From assembly GCA_902613845.1 (NCBI GenBank), contig CACMIW010000003.1:1-64000 (forward strand): a stretch of DNA of 64,000 nt, written 5' to 3'. The notes under the pieces are model-generated. The model saw nothing but the letters and a program-made list of their open reading frames with translations. It did no database searches and was not told where the DNA came from. Position 1 is the stretch's first letter. The number at the start of each line of letters is the position of its first letter. Shown here one piece after another: positions 1-8,583 of this stretch. Both the position numbers and the translations under genes were made by a program. This stretch comes from an uncultured Alphaproteobacteria bacterium (GTDB lineage Bacteria; Pseudomonadota; Alphaproteobacteria; HIMB59).

Positions 1-348
1 AAAGTTATATTTTCAGCCCAGGTAAATGAAGGTTTGGACTGGATGTTCGAAGCTCCTCAAAAAATGAACATCACAGAGGGTGTAAAGTATGATGTTGTTT
101 TTAAAGCTAAAAACAATACTGATGTTAGCTCAACAGGTACGTCTATATTTAACATTTTACCACCTAAAATTGGCCCATACTTATATAAAATTGAATGCTT
201 TTGCTTTATTGATCAAACGATAAAACCAAATCAAGTTGTTGAGTTTCCTGTCACTTTCTACTTAGATCCATTGATACTTGACGATCCTGAGGCAAGTAGG
301 ACTAAGAATGTCACTTTGTCATATACCTTTTTTGAGAAAAAAGAATGA
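1..348 (+). CDS. ctaG: Cytochrome c oxidase assembly protein CtaG/Cox11, 5'-truncated by window edge
   Basis: This is the C-terminal part of the copper chaperone that supplies CuB of cytochrome c oxidase subunit I. Family members have one N-terminal membrane anchor and a periplasmic copper domain. The frame is open from base 1, so 115 residues are visible and the anchor lies outside the window. The copper-ligand motif CFCF is at visible residues 66-69, inside KIECFCFIDQ. Other family signatures are NILPPKIGPY just before it and the terminal LSYTFF. coxC follows 12 bases downstream on the same strand, the usual order, so the two are probably cotranscribed. The identity is firm; only the N-terminus is missing. 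Confidence 0.95.
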   Translation, partial: KVIFSAQVNEGLDWMFEAPQKMNITEGVKYDVVFKAKNNTDVSSTGTSIFNILPPKIGPYLYKIECFCFIDQTIKPNQVVEFPVTFYLDPLILDDPEASRTKNVTLSYTFFEKKE

Positions 349-360
349 AATATTGTTTAA

Positions 361-1203
361 ATGGTAGATTTAGTATTTAAAGACTCTGAAAAGAAACATA
401 AATTTCATCTTGTAAATCCCAGTCCCTGGCCATTAGTTGGTGCTTTTTCAGCTCTTTTTCTAGTTTCAGGAGCTATTTTGTATATGCACTATGAGATGCT
501 ATGGCCTATGTTGGCAGGTCTTGTTCTAATACTTTTTACTATGTTTATGTGGTGGCGAGACATAATAAAAGAGAGTACTTTTTTGAAAGTACATAATTCA
601 ATCACTGAGATTGGTCTTAGGTGGGGTATGGCTCTGTTCATCACATCAGAAGTTATGTTTTTTGTTGCTTTCTTTTGGGCTTTTTTCGATGCAAGTCTAT
701 TACCTAAAACATTTTTAGCTGAGTACAAAGAAGTTTTCACAGGCACTCTTGGAATAGGAGTTTGGCCCCCAAAAGGAATTGAAACTTTTGACCCACTAGA
801 CATCCCATATTTAAATACCTTAATTTTACTTTTATCAGGCACTACTTGTACATGGGCACACCATGAATTAAGAGAGGGTAATAATAAAGAGGCTCTTAAA
901 GGTTTATATTACACGGTTTTTTTAGGTTTCATATTTTCACTTTTACAAATATATGAATACCAACATGCAACTTTTGGTTTTACTGAAGGTATATATCCTT
1001 CAACTTTTTTCATGGCAACCGGTTTTCACGGCTTTCATGTATTAATAGGTACTTTGTTTTTATTAGTCTGTTTATTGAGAATAAGAAAAGGTCATTTAAC
1101 CCCAAAAAGACATTTTGGTTTTGAAGCAGCTGCATGGTATTGGCATTTTGTTGATGTTGTTTGGTTGTTTTTATACATAAGTATCTATTGGTGGGGAAGA
1201 TAA
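361..1203 (+). CDS. coxC: Cytochrome c oxidase subunit III
   Basis: Subunit III of the aa3-type oxidase is an integral inner-membrane protein that stabilises the catalytic core. The 280-residue product has about seven hydrophobic segments, normal for bacterial subunit III. Conserved stretches include HKFHLVNPSPWP near the N-terminus, WAHHELREGN in the middle, ATGFHGFHVLIGT, and the terminal WYWHFVDVVWLFLY. The ATG start gives the expected N-terminus. It lies between ctaG and SURF1, so this is the tail of a cox operon. The DUF983 gene often found between coxC and SURF1 in alphaproteobacteria is absent. Confidence 0.97.
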   Translation: MVDLVFKDSEKKHKFHLVNPSPWPLVGAFSALFLVSGAILYMHYEMLWPMLAGLVLILFTMFMWWRDIIKESTFLKVHNSITEIGLRWGMALFITSEVMFFVAFFWAFFDASLLPKTFLAEYKEVFTGTLGIGVWPPKGIETFDPLDIPYLNTLILLLSGTTCTWAHHELREGNNKEALKGLYYTVFLGFIFSLLQIYEYQHATFGFTEGIYPSTFFMATGFHGFHVLIGTLFLLVCLLRIRKGHLTPKRHFGFEAAAWYWHFVDVVWLFLYISIYWWGR

Positions 1204-1246
1204 ACCAAAGATTTTTATCTTTTACATTTAAACTAAATTTTTATTT

Positions 1247-1918
1247 ATGAATAAGTCATCATTAATATTTGTATTTATAGGAATTTCTATTTTAACATTT
1301 ATCTTAGGTTCGTGGCAACTTTACCGGCTAAATTGGAAAAATGATTTAATGGACAATATTCGTAATTCAATTCTCAATCCCACTTTGTTTTCAGATGATC
1401 TGAATTACAATAATTTAGTTACAGTAAAATTAGATGATAATTATACAATTCTAAACAAACCAATTTATTTAGAGTCAAAAACATTTAAAGGAAAACCAGG
1501 TTATCACCTAATACTTCCGGTAAAGTACAAAAATAGTATATACAGTGTCATTAATTTTGGATGGTTTTTAGACAAAGATGTAGATCAAGTTCAAAATATC
1601 ATTCAAAGATATCAATCAATCGACAACCCTAAGGTATACATAAGAGATTTTAATTCAGATAAACCTTTTTTTACCCCAGAGAATGATTTATCCAATAATA
1701 CTTGGTACTCTGTTAATAAAACTGATTTTAGTCAGTTTTATCAATATACATTCCTATCCAAATATTATTTTGTTCTGCTAGATGATAGGGTATCTAAATA
1801 TACCTTTAATCCTCTTGTATTTTTGAGAAATAATCATTTGAATTATTCAATAACTTGGTTTTTGCTTAGCTTGTCAAGTATCGTTATGCTGTTAATTATA
1901 AGAAGAAAATATGAATAA
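1247..1918 (+). CDS. SURF1 family cytochrome oxidase assembly protein
   Basis: SURF1 helps insert haem a into oxidase subunit I. The 223-residue product has the family layout: an N-terminal membrane segment (about residues 5-22) running into GSWQLYRLNWK, a periplasmic domain with NFGWF, and a second membrane segment near the C-terminus preceded by NHLNYSITWF, a SURF1 hallmark. It starts 43 bases after coxC and overlaps the next gene by 8 bases, so it belongs to the cox operon. No Shine-Dalgarno sequence is evident before the ATG. Confidence 0.92.
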   Translation: MNKSSLIFVFIGISILTFILGSWQLYRLNWKNDLMDNIRNSILNPTLFSDDLNYNNLVTVKLDDNYTILNKPIYLESKTFKGKPGYHLILPVKYKNSIYSVINFGWFLDKDVDQVQNIIQRYQSIDNPKVYIRDFNSDKPFFTPENDLSNNTWYSVNKTDFSQFYQYTFLSKYYFVLLDDRVSKYTFNPLVFLRNNHLNYSITWFLLSLSSIVMLLIIRRKYE

Positions 1919-3350
1919 ACTTAAAGAGTATTTTAAAAGCTACTATGTTTTGAATGATGTCAGTGGTCTTTTATTTTGGGATAATGCAACTAATTTGCCA
2001 AAAAAAAGTGTTGAATCTAGATCAGAGCAAATGTCTATTTTATCTAACTTTACTGATAGAATATTTAGAAGCGAAGATATTCAAGAAGAAATTCAAAAAG
2101 CTGAAAATACAAAATTAAGCGAAGCAGATAGCATGTGTTTAAAATTAATGAAGAGTATTATCGTCAAAGAAAATGCTATTGACCCAGATTTGAAATCTCT
2201 ACTGATAAAAAAAAAACTAACTTGTGAGCATTTATGGAGAGAGGCTAGATCAAAAAATGATTCTTCGGTCATTGAAAAAGATTTCAATGATCTATTAGAT
2301 TTAGTACATGAGGAAGCTAGTCAATTAGCTAAAGCTACTAATCTATCACCTTATGACTCATTAATTTCAAAATATGATATGGATTATGACTCATCAAAGA
2401 TAGACAAATTTTTTTCAGTAATTGAGAGAGAAATAATACCTATTTATTTGGATATAAAAAAAATTAAATCACCTCATATTTATAAATCAAATATTTTAGA
2501 CTCAGAAATATTAAAAATGGTGAAAGTAAAATTAGAACAACTCAACTTTGATTTTGACAGAGGTAGAATTGATCAATCTCATCACCCTTTTTGTGGCGGA
2601 GCTACAAATGATGTAAGGATAACAACCAGGTTTGAAGACAATATATTAGAGTCCTTATCAGCATTATTTCATGAGACAGGCCATGGAGTTTATGAGCAGA
2701 ATCGACCTAATGAATATCTTTATGAGCCATTGGGTCAATCTCGTAGTTTAAGCGTCCATGAAAGCCAATCTCTTTTTTTTGAAAATCATATCTTTAAATC
2801 AAAGGTTTATTTTAAAAGTATAAACAATATTTTTGATAACTCTAAAGATTTGGAAAAATCGTTTTTAGAGCACTATCATACTGTGAGACTTAATCCTATA
2901 AGGGTTAGTGCTGATGAATTTTCTTACCCGATCCATGTTTACATCAGGTATAAAATTGAAAAAGAGATATTTAAAAATAAAATTTACTTTAAAGATATTA
3001 AAAATTTATGGAACGAAAACTATTTAAATAATTTGTCAATCAATCTAATTTCAGAAACAGAGGGGGTTCTCCAAGATATTCATTGGTATGAAGGTATATT
3101 TGGTTATTTCCCTACTTATGCACTTGGTGCTATGATAGCCTCACAAATTAAATATAATTGCCCTTTATTTGATATTTTTTTAGACAACCCTAATGAAGAA
3201 AATATAAATAATTTAATCATTTGGTTAAATACTAATATCCATCAAAAAGCTTCTTTATATTCATCTGATGAAATGTTACAAAGCATTTCTGGTGATAATT
3301 TAAACTCAAAATATTATTTAAATCATTTGGTTGATAGATTTATTAAATGA
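1911..3350 (+). CDS. Metallocarboxypeptidase, M32 family (carboxypeptidase Taq type)
   Basis: M32 enzymes are cytoplasmic, metal-dependent carboxypeptidases that trim C-terminal residues from peptides. The 479-residue length is close to the usual 490-500. All the family motifs are visible: HPF (residues 225-227), DVRIT (234-238), the metal-binding HETGH (254-258), HESQ, RVSADEF, and GVLQDIHW near the C-terminus. The ATG overlaps the SURF1 stop by 8 bases and the stop overlaps thrC by 4, so it is translationally linked to both. The position between SURF1 and thrC is not one I expect in most alphaproteobacteria. An A10 tract (2207-2216) encodes part of LLIKKKL. Confidence 0.93.
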   Translation: MNKLKEYFKSYYVLNDVSGLLFWDNATNLPKKSVESRSEQMSILSNFTDRIFRSEDIQEEIQKAENTKLSEADSMCLKLMKSIIVKENAIDPDLKSLLIKKKLTCEHLWREARSKNDSSVIEKDFNDLLDLVHEEASQLAKATNLSPYDSLISKYDMDYDSSKIDKFFSVIEREIIPIYLDIKKIKSPHIYKSNILDSEILKMVKVKLEQLNFDFDRGRIDQSHHPFCGGATNDVRITTRFEDNILESLSALFHETGHGVYEQNRPNEYLYEPLGQSRSLSVHESQSLFFENHIFKSKVYFKSINNIFDNSKDLEKSFLEHYHTVRLNPIRVSADEFSYPIHVYIRYKIEKEIFKNKIYFKDIKNLWNENYLNNLSINLISETEGVLQDIHWYEGIFGYFPTYALGAMIASQIKYNCPLFDIFLDNPNEENINNLIIWLNTNIHQKASLYSSDEMLQSISGDNLNSKYYLNHLVDRFIK

Positions 3351-4699
3351 AATATATAAGCACGCGAGATGATAAAAAAGTGTACTCTGCTGAGCAGGTA
3401 CTCAATTTCGGTCTAGCACCAGATGGAGGTCTATTTATTCCAAATAAAATTCCAAAATTTAGTAATAATCAAATAAATGCATTAAAAGGAAAAAATTATT
3501 TTGAAATAGCAAATTTTATTTTATCACCTTTTTTATCAGATTTATTTGAAGCCCCAATAATTGAAAAGATTATCGAAGAGGCATATTGTAAATTTGATAA
3601 AGAAATTGTTTCAATATCTAACATAGGTGACAACGATCTATTAAATTTATTTCATGGTCCGACACTAGCTTTTAAAGATTATGCTATGTGTTTGTTAGCA
3701 AAGATATATGAATACTATTTAAAGAAACTAGATAGAAAATTAGTAGTTATCGGAGCAACTTCTGGCGATACCGGTTCTGCTGCAATTCAAGCCTTTAAAG
3801 ATATTGAAAATATTAGTATTTTTATTTTACACCCTCATAACTCCACATCTCTCTTCCAAAGAAAACAAATGACAACTAGTGGAGGTAAAAATGTTTTTAA
3901 TATTGCCCTAAATGGAAGTTTTGATGATTGTCAAAATTTAGTAAAAAAACTTTTTAGAGATAAAGATATAAATAATAAATATAGCTTTACTGCAGTGAAT
4001 TCAATTAATTGGTTTAGGGTGCTACCACAATCAATTTATTATGCATGGTCATATCTTAATCATAATATTGATAATTTTGTTGTACCAAGTGGTAATTTTG
4101 GAAATATTTATTCTGCTCATTTGCTAAAGTCAATGGGATTTCCAATAAATAAGTTAGTTGTTGCGACAAATGAGAATAATATTTTACATCGAATTATAAG
4201 CAATAATGATCTACATCTTTACAATGTTGTAAAAACTAATAGCCCTAGCATGGATATAACAATATCAAGTAATTTTGAAAGACTTTTAGCAGAGCTTCTT
4301 GGACCAGGAGCAACAAATGAGCTTTTTCAAAATATACAAAACAATGAACATAATAAAAAATTAGAAAGTTCTATTCATAAGTTATTATCTGAGAAATTTT
4401 TATCTGAGAGTGCAACTTCTAAAGAGGTTGAAAATCAAATTAAAATCACATATGAAAATTATAAAATTTTATTAGACCCTCATACAGCTGTTGGCATAGT
4501 ATGTGCGGAAAAATTAAATTTAAAAAAAGCAATGTGTCTTGCTTGTGCCCATCCAGTAAAATTTCAGGAAACTGTCCAAAAGGTATTAGGCAACAATGTA
4601 AAATATGATAAAAACATAGAATTTCTTAATGATGAAAAATTTGCAATTTTAGACAACAATTACAAGGAACTAGGAGATTATATAAAAGCACATGCCTAA
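3347..4699 (+). CDS. thrC: Threonine synthase
   Basis: This PLP enzyme converts O-phosphohomoserine to threonine. At 450 residues it matches the long, E. coli/yeast-type ThrC. The PLP lysine is K110 in GPTLAFKDYA, and the phosphate-binding glycines follow in IGATSGDTGSAA. The N-terminal YISTRDD and APDGGLFIP segments are typical. It starts in an ATGA overlap with the M32 peptidase and overlaps the M16 peptidase by 8 bases. Homoserine kinase, the previous pathway step, is at 6362-7303 on the other strand, so the last two threonine steps sit within 4 kb of each other. Confidence 0.96.
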   Translation: MKYISTRDDKKVYSAEQVLNFGLAPDGGLFIPNKIPKFSNNQINALKGKNYFEIANFILSPFLSDLFEAPIIEKIIEEAYCKFDKEIVSISNIGDNDLLNLFHGPTLAFKDYAMCLLAKIYEYYLKKLDRKLVVIGATSGDTGSAAIQAFKDIENISIFILHPHNSTSLFQRKQMTTSGGKNVFNIALNGSFDDCQNLVKKLFRDKDINNKYSFTAVNSINWFRVLPQSIYYAWSYLNHNIDNFVVPSGNFGNIYSAHLLKSMGFPINKLVVATNENNILHRIISNNDLHLYNVVKTNSPSMDITISSNFERLLAELLGPGATNELFQNIQNNEHNKKLESSIHKLLSEKFLSESATSKEVENQIKITYENYKILLDPHTAVGIVCAEKLNLKKAMCLACAHPVKFQETVQKVLGNNVKYDKNIEFLNDEKFAILDNNYKELGDYIKAHA

Positions 4700-5945
4700 T
4701 ATTCATAAACTTAAAAATGGAATGACCTTGATAACAGATTATGTAAACACCGTAGAAACAGTAAGTGTAGGAATGTGGAACAAGGTCGGGGCAAGAAATG
4801 AGCGAAAAGAAATTAATGGTGTTGCTCACTTATTAGAGCACATGGCATTCAAAGGAACAAAAAATAGATCAGCTGCTCAAATAGCAAAAGAGGTTGAGCT
4901 AGTAGGTAATTCTCACAATGCTTATACTTCAAGAGAAATAACTGCTTATTACATGAGTGGTTTAAAGGAAAATGTTGAACTATCCATAGACGTAATTAGC
5001 GATATATTACAGTTTTCAACTTTTGACTCTAAGGAACTCGATAAAGAGAGAGGCGTCATATTACAAGAGATTGGAATGTATGCTGATGAGCCAGATAGTA
5101 TTGTTGCTGATAAATTCGACGAGTTAGCTTACCCGGACCAACCCATGGGTAGGTCAATTTTAGGTACGGCTGAAATTATAAAGTCTATATCAAGGGATGA
5201 AGTTGAGGGTTTTATGAAAGGATTTTATAACCCAAAAAAAATGGTTTTTTCTGTATCAGGAAATTTTGAAGAGGATAAAATAATTAAACTTGTTGAGGAG
5301 AAATTCCAAAATCTCCCTCATGGCGACGAAGATTATATTCCAAAATCTTCTTATGTTGGTGGTGAATACCGTCAAGAGAAAAATTTAGAACAGGTAAAGT
5401 TGTTACTAGGTTTTGAGGGTGTAGATATTCATTCAGACCTTTACTATGCAACAAGAGTTTATTCAACACTTCTTGGCTCTGGTATGTCTTCGAGATTATT
5501 TCAAGAAATTCGAGAAAAAAGAGGATTGGTTTATAGCATATACAGCAGTGGTGATTTTTTTTCTGACTCAGGTATTTTTTATGTCTATGCCGGCACAGGG
5601 CATAAGGAAGTTAAAGAATTAATACCCGTACTATGTGATCAATTAAATATTAATGCTAATACCTTTACTGAGGAGGAATTAACGAAGACTAAAGCTAAAT
5701 TTAAAGTGGGAATTCTAAAAGGAGAGGAAAGTATCTCAACAAGATGTAGATCTAACGCTTCTAGTTATTTAATGCATAATAAGGTCAGATCTCCCGATGA
5801 ATTTATTTCGAAGATTGACTCTGTGCAATTAGAGGACCTTGAAAAAGCAAGAAAAAAAATATTAGACTCAAATTTGACTTTGTCATCAATAGGTCCTATT
5901 GAAAACCTTGAAGCAGCTGAACTAGTTAAACGAAGACTCAGTTAA
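4692..5945 (+). CDS. M16 family zinc peptidase (processing-peptidase-like)
   Basis: This is a pitrilysin-type peptidase similar to the mitochondrial processing peptidase beta subunit. The inverted zinc motif HLLEH is at residues 46-50 (ligands H46 and H50, catalytic E49), with the downstream glutamate ligand E126 in ILQEIGMY. The substrate-cleft segment RGLVYSIYS lies in the second half. The 417-residue length is normal for the family. The thrC-M16 order is common in alphaproteobacteria. It ends in a 24-base convergent overlap with rnhA. The bacterial substrate is unknown. A single full-length active gene, without an inactive partner, points to a homodimer. Confidence 0.93.
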   Translation: MPNIHKLKNGMTLITDYVNTVETVSVGMWNKVGARNERKEINGVAHLLEHMAFKGTKNRSAAQIAKEVELVGNSHNAYTSREITAYYMSGLKENVELSIDVISDILQFSTFDSKELDKERGVILQEIGMYADEPDSIVADKFDELAYPDQPMGRSILGTAEIIKSISRDEVEGFMKGFYNPKKMVFSVSGNFEEDKIIKLVEEKFQNLPHGDEDYIPKSSYVGGEYRQEKNLEQVKLLLGFEGVDIHSDLYYATRVYSTLLGSGMSSRLFQEIREKRGLVYSIYSSGDFFSDSGIFYVYAGTGHKEVKELIPVLCDQLNINANTFTEEELTKTKAKFKVGILKGEESISTRCRSNASSYLMHNKVRSPDEFISKIDSVQLEDLEKARKKILDSNLTLSSIGPIENLEAAELVKRRLS

Positions 5946-6365
5946 ATTTTCTGCTGCTTTTCTAGCAAGAATATCAACTTGGTTATTAAATTCATCGACA
6001 TTATGTGCCTTTACCCAACTCCAATTAATATTTTTACTAAGATTTAATTCGTCTAATCGTTCCCAAAGCTCTTTATTTTTTACAGGCTTTTTAGATGAAG
6101 TTATCCAATTATTTTTTTTCCAATTAAATATCCAATTTGTGATGCCTTGCTTAACATAATTACTATCGGTATTAAGATTTATATCATTATGCTGATTAAG
6201 AAATTCTAACGCTTTGATTGCTGCAATTAGCTCCATTTGATTATTTGTTGCATTTCTCTCAAATCCAGCTCTATAAGAAATATCATTTTTGTTAATTATT
6301 AAAAACGCCCAACCCCCATTTCCAGGGTTTCCGAGACATGAGCCATCTGTGTATACCTTTATCAA
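5922..6365 (-). CDS. rnhA: Ribonuclease HI
   Basis: RNase HI degrades the RNA strand of RNA:DNA hybrids. The 147-residue protein opens with KVYTDGSCLGNPG, carrying the first catalytic aspartate (D7). The catalytic glutamate is in NNQMELIAAIKALE, the second aspartate in NTDSNYVKQG, and the last in the NQVDILARKAA region. The start is a TTG at 6365 that overlaps the thrB stop as TTGA; no ATG fits the conserved N-terminus. It is the last gene of a long minus-strand run and its 3' end overlaps the M16 peptidase by 24 bases. Confidence 0.94.
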   Translation of the reverse strand: MIKVYTDGSCLGNPGNGGWAFLIINKNDISYRAGFERNATNNQMELIAAIKALEFLNQHNDINLNTDSNYVKQGITNWIFNWKKNNWITSSKKPVKNKELWERLDELNLSKNINWSWVKAHNVDEFNNQVDILARKAAENLTESSFN

Positions 6366-7303
6366 AAAAAGTCCTGTAAATTATTTTTTTCATGAAATTT
6401 AAATATTTCAAAAAACTCTAAGGGATTTTTATGTTTGACGTCTCCTTCAAGATTAAAATTTAAATCATAAATTCTTGTTAAAAAAAAACGAATTGCACTT
6501 ACTTTTAAGTAAAAATTAAAATTGCTTTTCTCTTCTGTTGTTAATTCGATACTCTCTTTATAAGATCTTAAGAAACTCACATAATTTTCTTCAATAAATT
6601 TATTTTTTGAAAAAAACCAAGCATTCACAAAAGTAGCCAAATCATAAATGATGGTATCTGTACAGGAAAAAAAGAAATCTATAAATCCTGAAACCTGATT
6701 ACCAACAAAAAATATGTTGTCTTTAAATAAATCTGCGTGAATGTTTATCTTTCTTAAACTTTGTGGAAAACTATCACTTAATGTATGAATGTTATTCAAT
6801 ATATATTTGTATTCACTAGAATATAATTTTGTTTCGTTTTTAGAAAACTGACTCGTAATAAACTTCCATGTGGGTAATAGCATCATATTTTCTCTAAAAA
6901 GTTCGGAATGATCTCCAAATTGATGTAACTTAGCAATTGAATCTCCTAGTGATTTTAATTGCTCTAAATTAGGTTTCACAACTGGCCTACCTTCAATAAA
7001 ACTATAAATACAACAGGATTTACTTTTTATTTTAAATAAGTTTTTATTATTCAAAGTCAGACTTAATGGACAAGAAATGCCATTATCATAAAATAATTTC
7101 ATTAAATTATTAAAATAAGGTAAATCTTGTACTTCAGTTCTTTTCTCAAATAGAGTTAAAATAAATTTTTTATTATCGCTTAATTTGACTAAATAATTAG
7201 TATTTTCAACTCCCTCTTTAATACCCTCAAATTCAATTATTTTTCCAAGAGGTTGAAATAATTCTTGAGCCTCAGAAAGAGATACTTCGGTATAAACTGC
7301 CAT
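6362..7303 (-). CDS. thrB: Homoserine kinase (ThrB, APH-fold type)
   Basis: It phosphorylates homoserine for threonine synthesis. This is the alphaproteobacterial form with an aminoglycoside-phosphotransferase fold, not the GHMP kinase. At 313 residues it opens with the family N-terminus MAVYTEVSLSEAQELF and has GVENTNYLV. The catalytic loop is INIHADLFKDNIFF (HxD...N), followed by the Mg-binding FIDF. It lies 71 bases after atpF and its stop overlaps the rnhA start. In many alphaproteobacteria ispH precedes thrB; here the F0 operon takes that place. Confidence 0.93.
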   Translation of the reverse strand: MAVYTEVSLSEAQELFQPLGKIIEFEGIKEGVENTNYLVKLSDNKKFILTLFEKRTEVQDLPYFNNLMKLFYDNGISCPLSLTLNNKNLFKIKSKSCCIYSFIEGRPVVKPNLEQLKSLGDSIAKLHQFGDHSELFRENMMLLPTWKFITSQFSKNETKLYSSEYKYILNNIHTLSDSFPQSLRKINIHADLFKDNIFFVGNQVSGFIDFFFSCTDTIIYDLATFVNAWFFSKNKFIEENYVSFLRSYKESIELTTEEKSNFNFYLKVSAIRFFLTRIYDLNFNLEGDVKHKNPLEFFEIFKFHEKNNLQDFF

Positions 7304-7374
7304 TTATAGTTAATTTTAGAGTTTAAATTGTGATAGATAAAGATACTTATTTAAAACAGTGGTGGCTAAAGATG

Positions 7375-7860
7375 TTAGTTAATAGTTTTAAGATCAATTA
7401 TACTTTTGTTTAATATTTTAGCCTTACTATCCTCAGATATCTCTGAAAAATAATTGATAATTAATTTGTTCAGCTCAATTGAAGCCTGATTTTTAATTGA
7501 TTGGACAGCAGAGAGCTCTATTTGTTTAATTCTGTCCAGAGAGTTCTTTTCTTTTGATTGGATCGTTAAGGCGGTTTTATCAATTATATTTTTTGATATA
7601 GCTTCAGACTGGGACTTAGCATTGTTAATGATCTCATCAATTTTGTTAGATAGATCTTCAGTTTGTTTTTCTGCCTCTTTTAATTTAATTTCAGCTTCAG
7701 AAAAGGATTTAAGAGATTTATCAATATTTTCTTTTATTTCATTTATTTTTGAGTCTAGACCACCAATCATCATACTTTTGAAAGGTTTAATCATTAGAAT
7801 AATAAATGTAATAAATGAAATTAATAACCAGAACTTAGGATCTTGAAATAAATAGCTCAT
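7375..7860 (-). CDS. atpF: F0F1 ATP synthase subunit b
   Basis: Subunit b is part of the peripheral stalk joining F0 to F1. The 161-residue protein has one N-terminal membrane segment (about residues 10-30, following FQDPKFWLLISF) and then a charged, alanine/lysine/glutamate-rich helix. Its ATG overlaps the stop of the paired b' gene by one base (TAATG), which suggests translational coupling of the two stalk subunits. It is the last F0 gene, with thrB 71 bases downstream. The F1 genes are not in this window, as usual in alphaproteobacteria. Confidence 0.93.
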   Translation of the reverse strand: MSYLFQDPKFWLLISFITFIILMIKPFKSMMIGGLDSKINEIKENIDKSLKSFSEAEIKLKEAEKQTEDLSNKIDEIINNAKSQSEAISKNIIDKTALTIQSKEKNSLDRIKQIELSAVQSIKNQASIELNKLIINYFSEISEDSKAKILNKSIIDLKTIN

Positions 7861-8318
7861 TAAAGATTGATATTACCCTTTTCTATGTTAGTTACTTTTG
7901 ACAAAAAATTAGTCGCTGAGTCTTTAAGTTGATCGTTTAGCTCAGATATCGCAGTATCCTTTTCTTTCGCGACTCTTTCTTCAGTTTGTTTGATTTCATG
8001 TTGGATCTTTTCTTCCGTAGCTTTGATTAAGCCTTCACTTTCTTTTAAAGCTTTATCTTTGGCATCATTAATAATTTGTGATGCTTGGTTCTTCGCCTCA
8101 GTAAGTTTAGCTTCGTAGTTTTCAATTATTGACTCAGCTTTTTTGATTAATTCATCTTGTTTTGAGATATGTGATTTTACAAAATCATCTCTTTGATTCA
8201 AAAAAGCTCTAATTTTAGGAAGTGTTATGTATGTCAATACTGTAAACAGTATTACAAAAAAAACACCCAGCCAAAAAAGCTGAGATATAAAAAACTCTAC
8301 TTGCTCTAATTGAGGCAT
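7860..8318 (-). CDS. atpF': F0F1 ATP synthase subunit b'
   Basis: This is the second, divergent b-type stalk subunit found in alphaproteobacteria and photosynthetic bacteria. The 152-residue protein begins MPQLEQVEFFISQLFWLGVF, the typical b' N-terminus, with a membrane segment at about residues 10-32 and KIRAFLNQRDDFV at the start of the coiled stalk. It lies between atpE (17 bases upstream) and atpF (one-base overlap). Having separate b and b' genes implies a b/b' heterodimeric stalk. Confidence 0.94.
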   Translation of the reverse strand: MPQLEQVEFFISQLFWLGVFFVILFTVLTYITLPKIRAFLNQRDDFVKSHISKQDELIKKAESIIENYEAKLTEAKNQASQIINDAKDKALKESEGLIKATEEKIQHEIKQTEERVAKEKDTAISELNDQLKDSATNFLSKVTNIEKGNINL

Positions 8319-8335
8319 CCGTTAGTCAGTCCCTG

Positions 8336-8563
8336 TTAAGAAAACAGAATTACTAATGCTATGACCAATGCAAATAAAGCAATAGCTTCAACTAGGGCAA
8401 AACCTAACATTGTCATGGTAAAAACTTCGTTTCTTGCAGCTGGATTTCTTCCAACAGCAGTAATAAAAGCAGCAAAAACATTGCCAATACCAATTCCAGC
8501 ACCGATCACGCCGATCACTGCTAAACCCGCACCCAAGTATTTTAGTCCTTCAACTAGTTCCAT
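8336..8563 (-). CDS. atpE: F0F1 ATP synthase subunit c
   Basis: This is the proton-translocating ring subunit. The 75-residue hairpin has the glycine-rich first helix (GAGLAVIGVIGAGIGIG), the polar loop AVGRNPAARNE, and the ion-binding glutamate in GFALVEAIALFALV. The residue after that glutamate is alanine and no sodium-type ligand set is visible, which fits H+ coupling. It has the strongest ribosome-binding site noticed in the window (8568-8575), consistent with the many c copies needed per complex. Confidence 0.97.
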   Translation of the reverse strand: MELVEGLKYLGAGLAVIGVIGAGIGIGNVFAAFITAVGRNPAARNEVFTMTMLGFALVEAIALFALVIALVILFS

Positions 8564-8567
8564 ATTT

Positions 8568-8575
8568 ACCTCCTT
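8568..8575 (-). promoter_or_regulatory. Strong Shine-Dalgarno site for atpE
   Basis: The minus strand reads AAGGAGGT, a full-length anti-16S match, ending 4 bases before the atpE ATG. Neighbouring atpB and many other genes here have no clear Shine-Dalgarno sequence. The contrast suggests translation of subunit c is boosted relative to the rest of the operon. Confidence 0.85.
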
Positions 8576-8583
8576 ATGTTCAT

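Noticed and set aside
489-842. Open frame on the minus strand opposite coxC
   Set aside because: It is the antisense shadow of coxC, with no family resemblance or ribosome-binding site.
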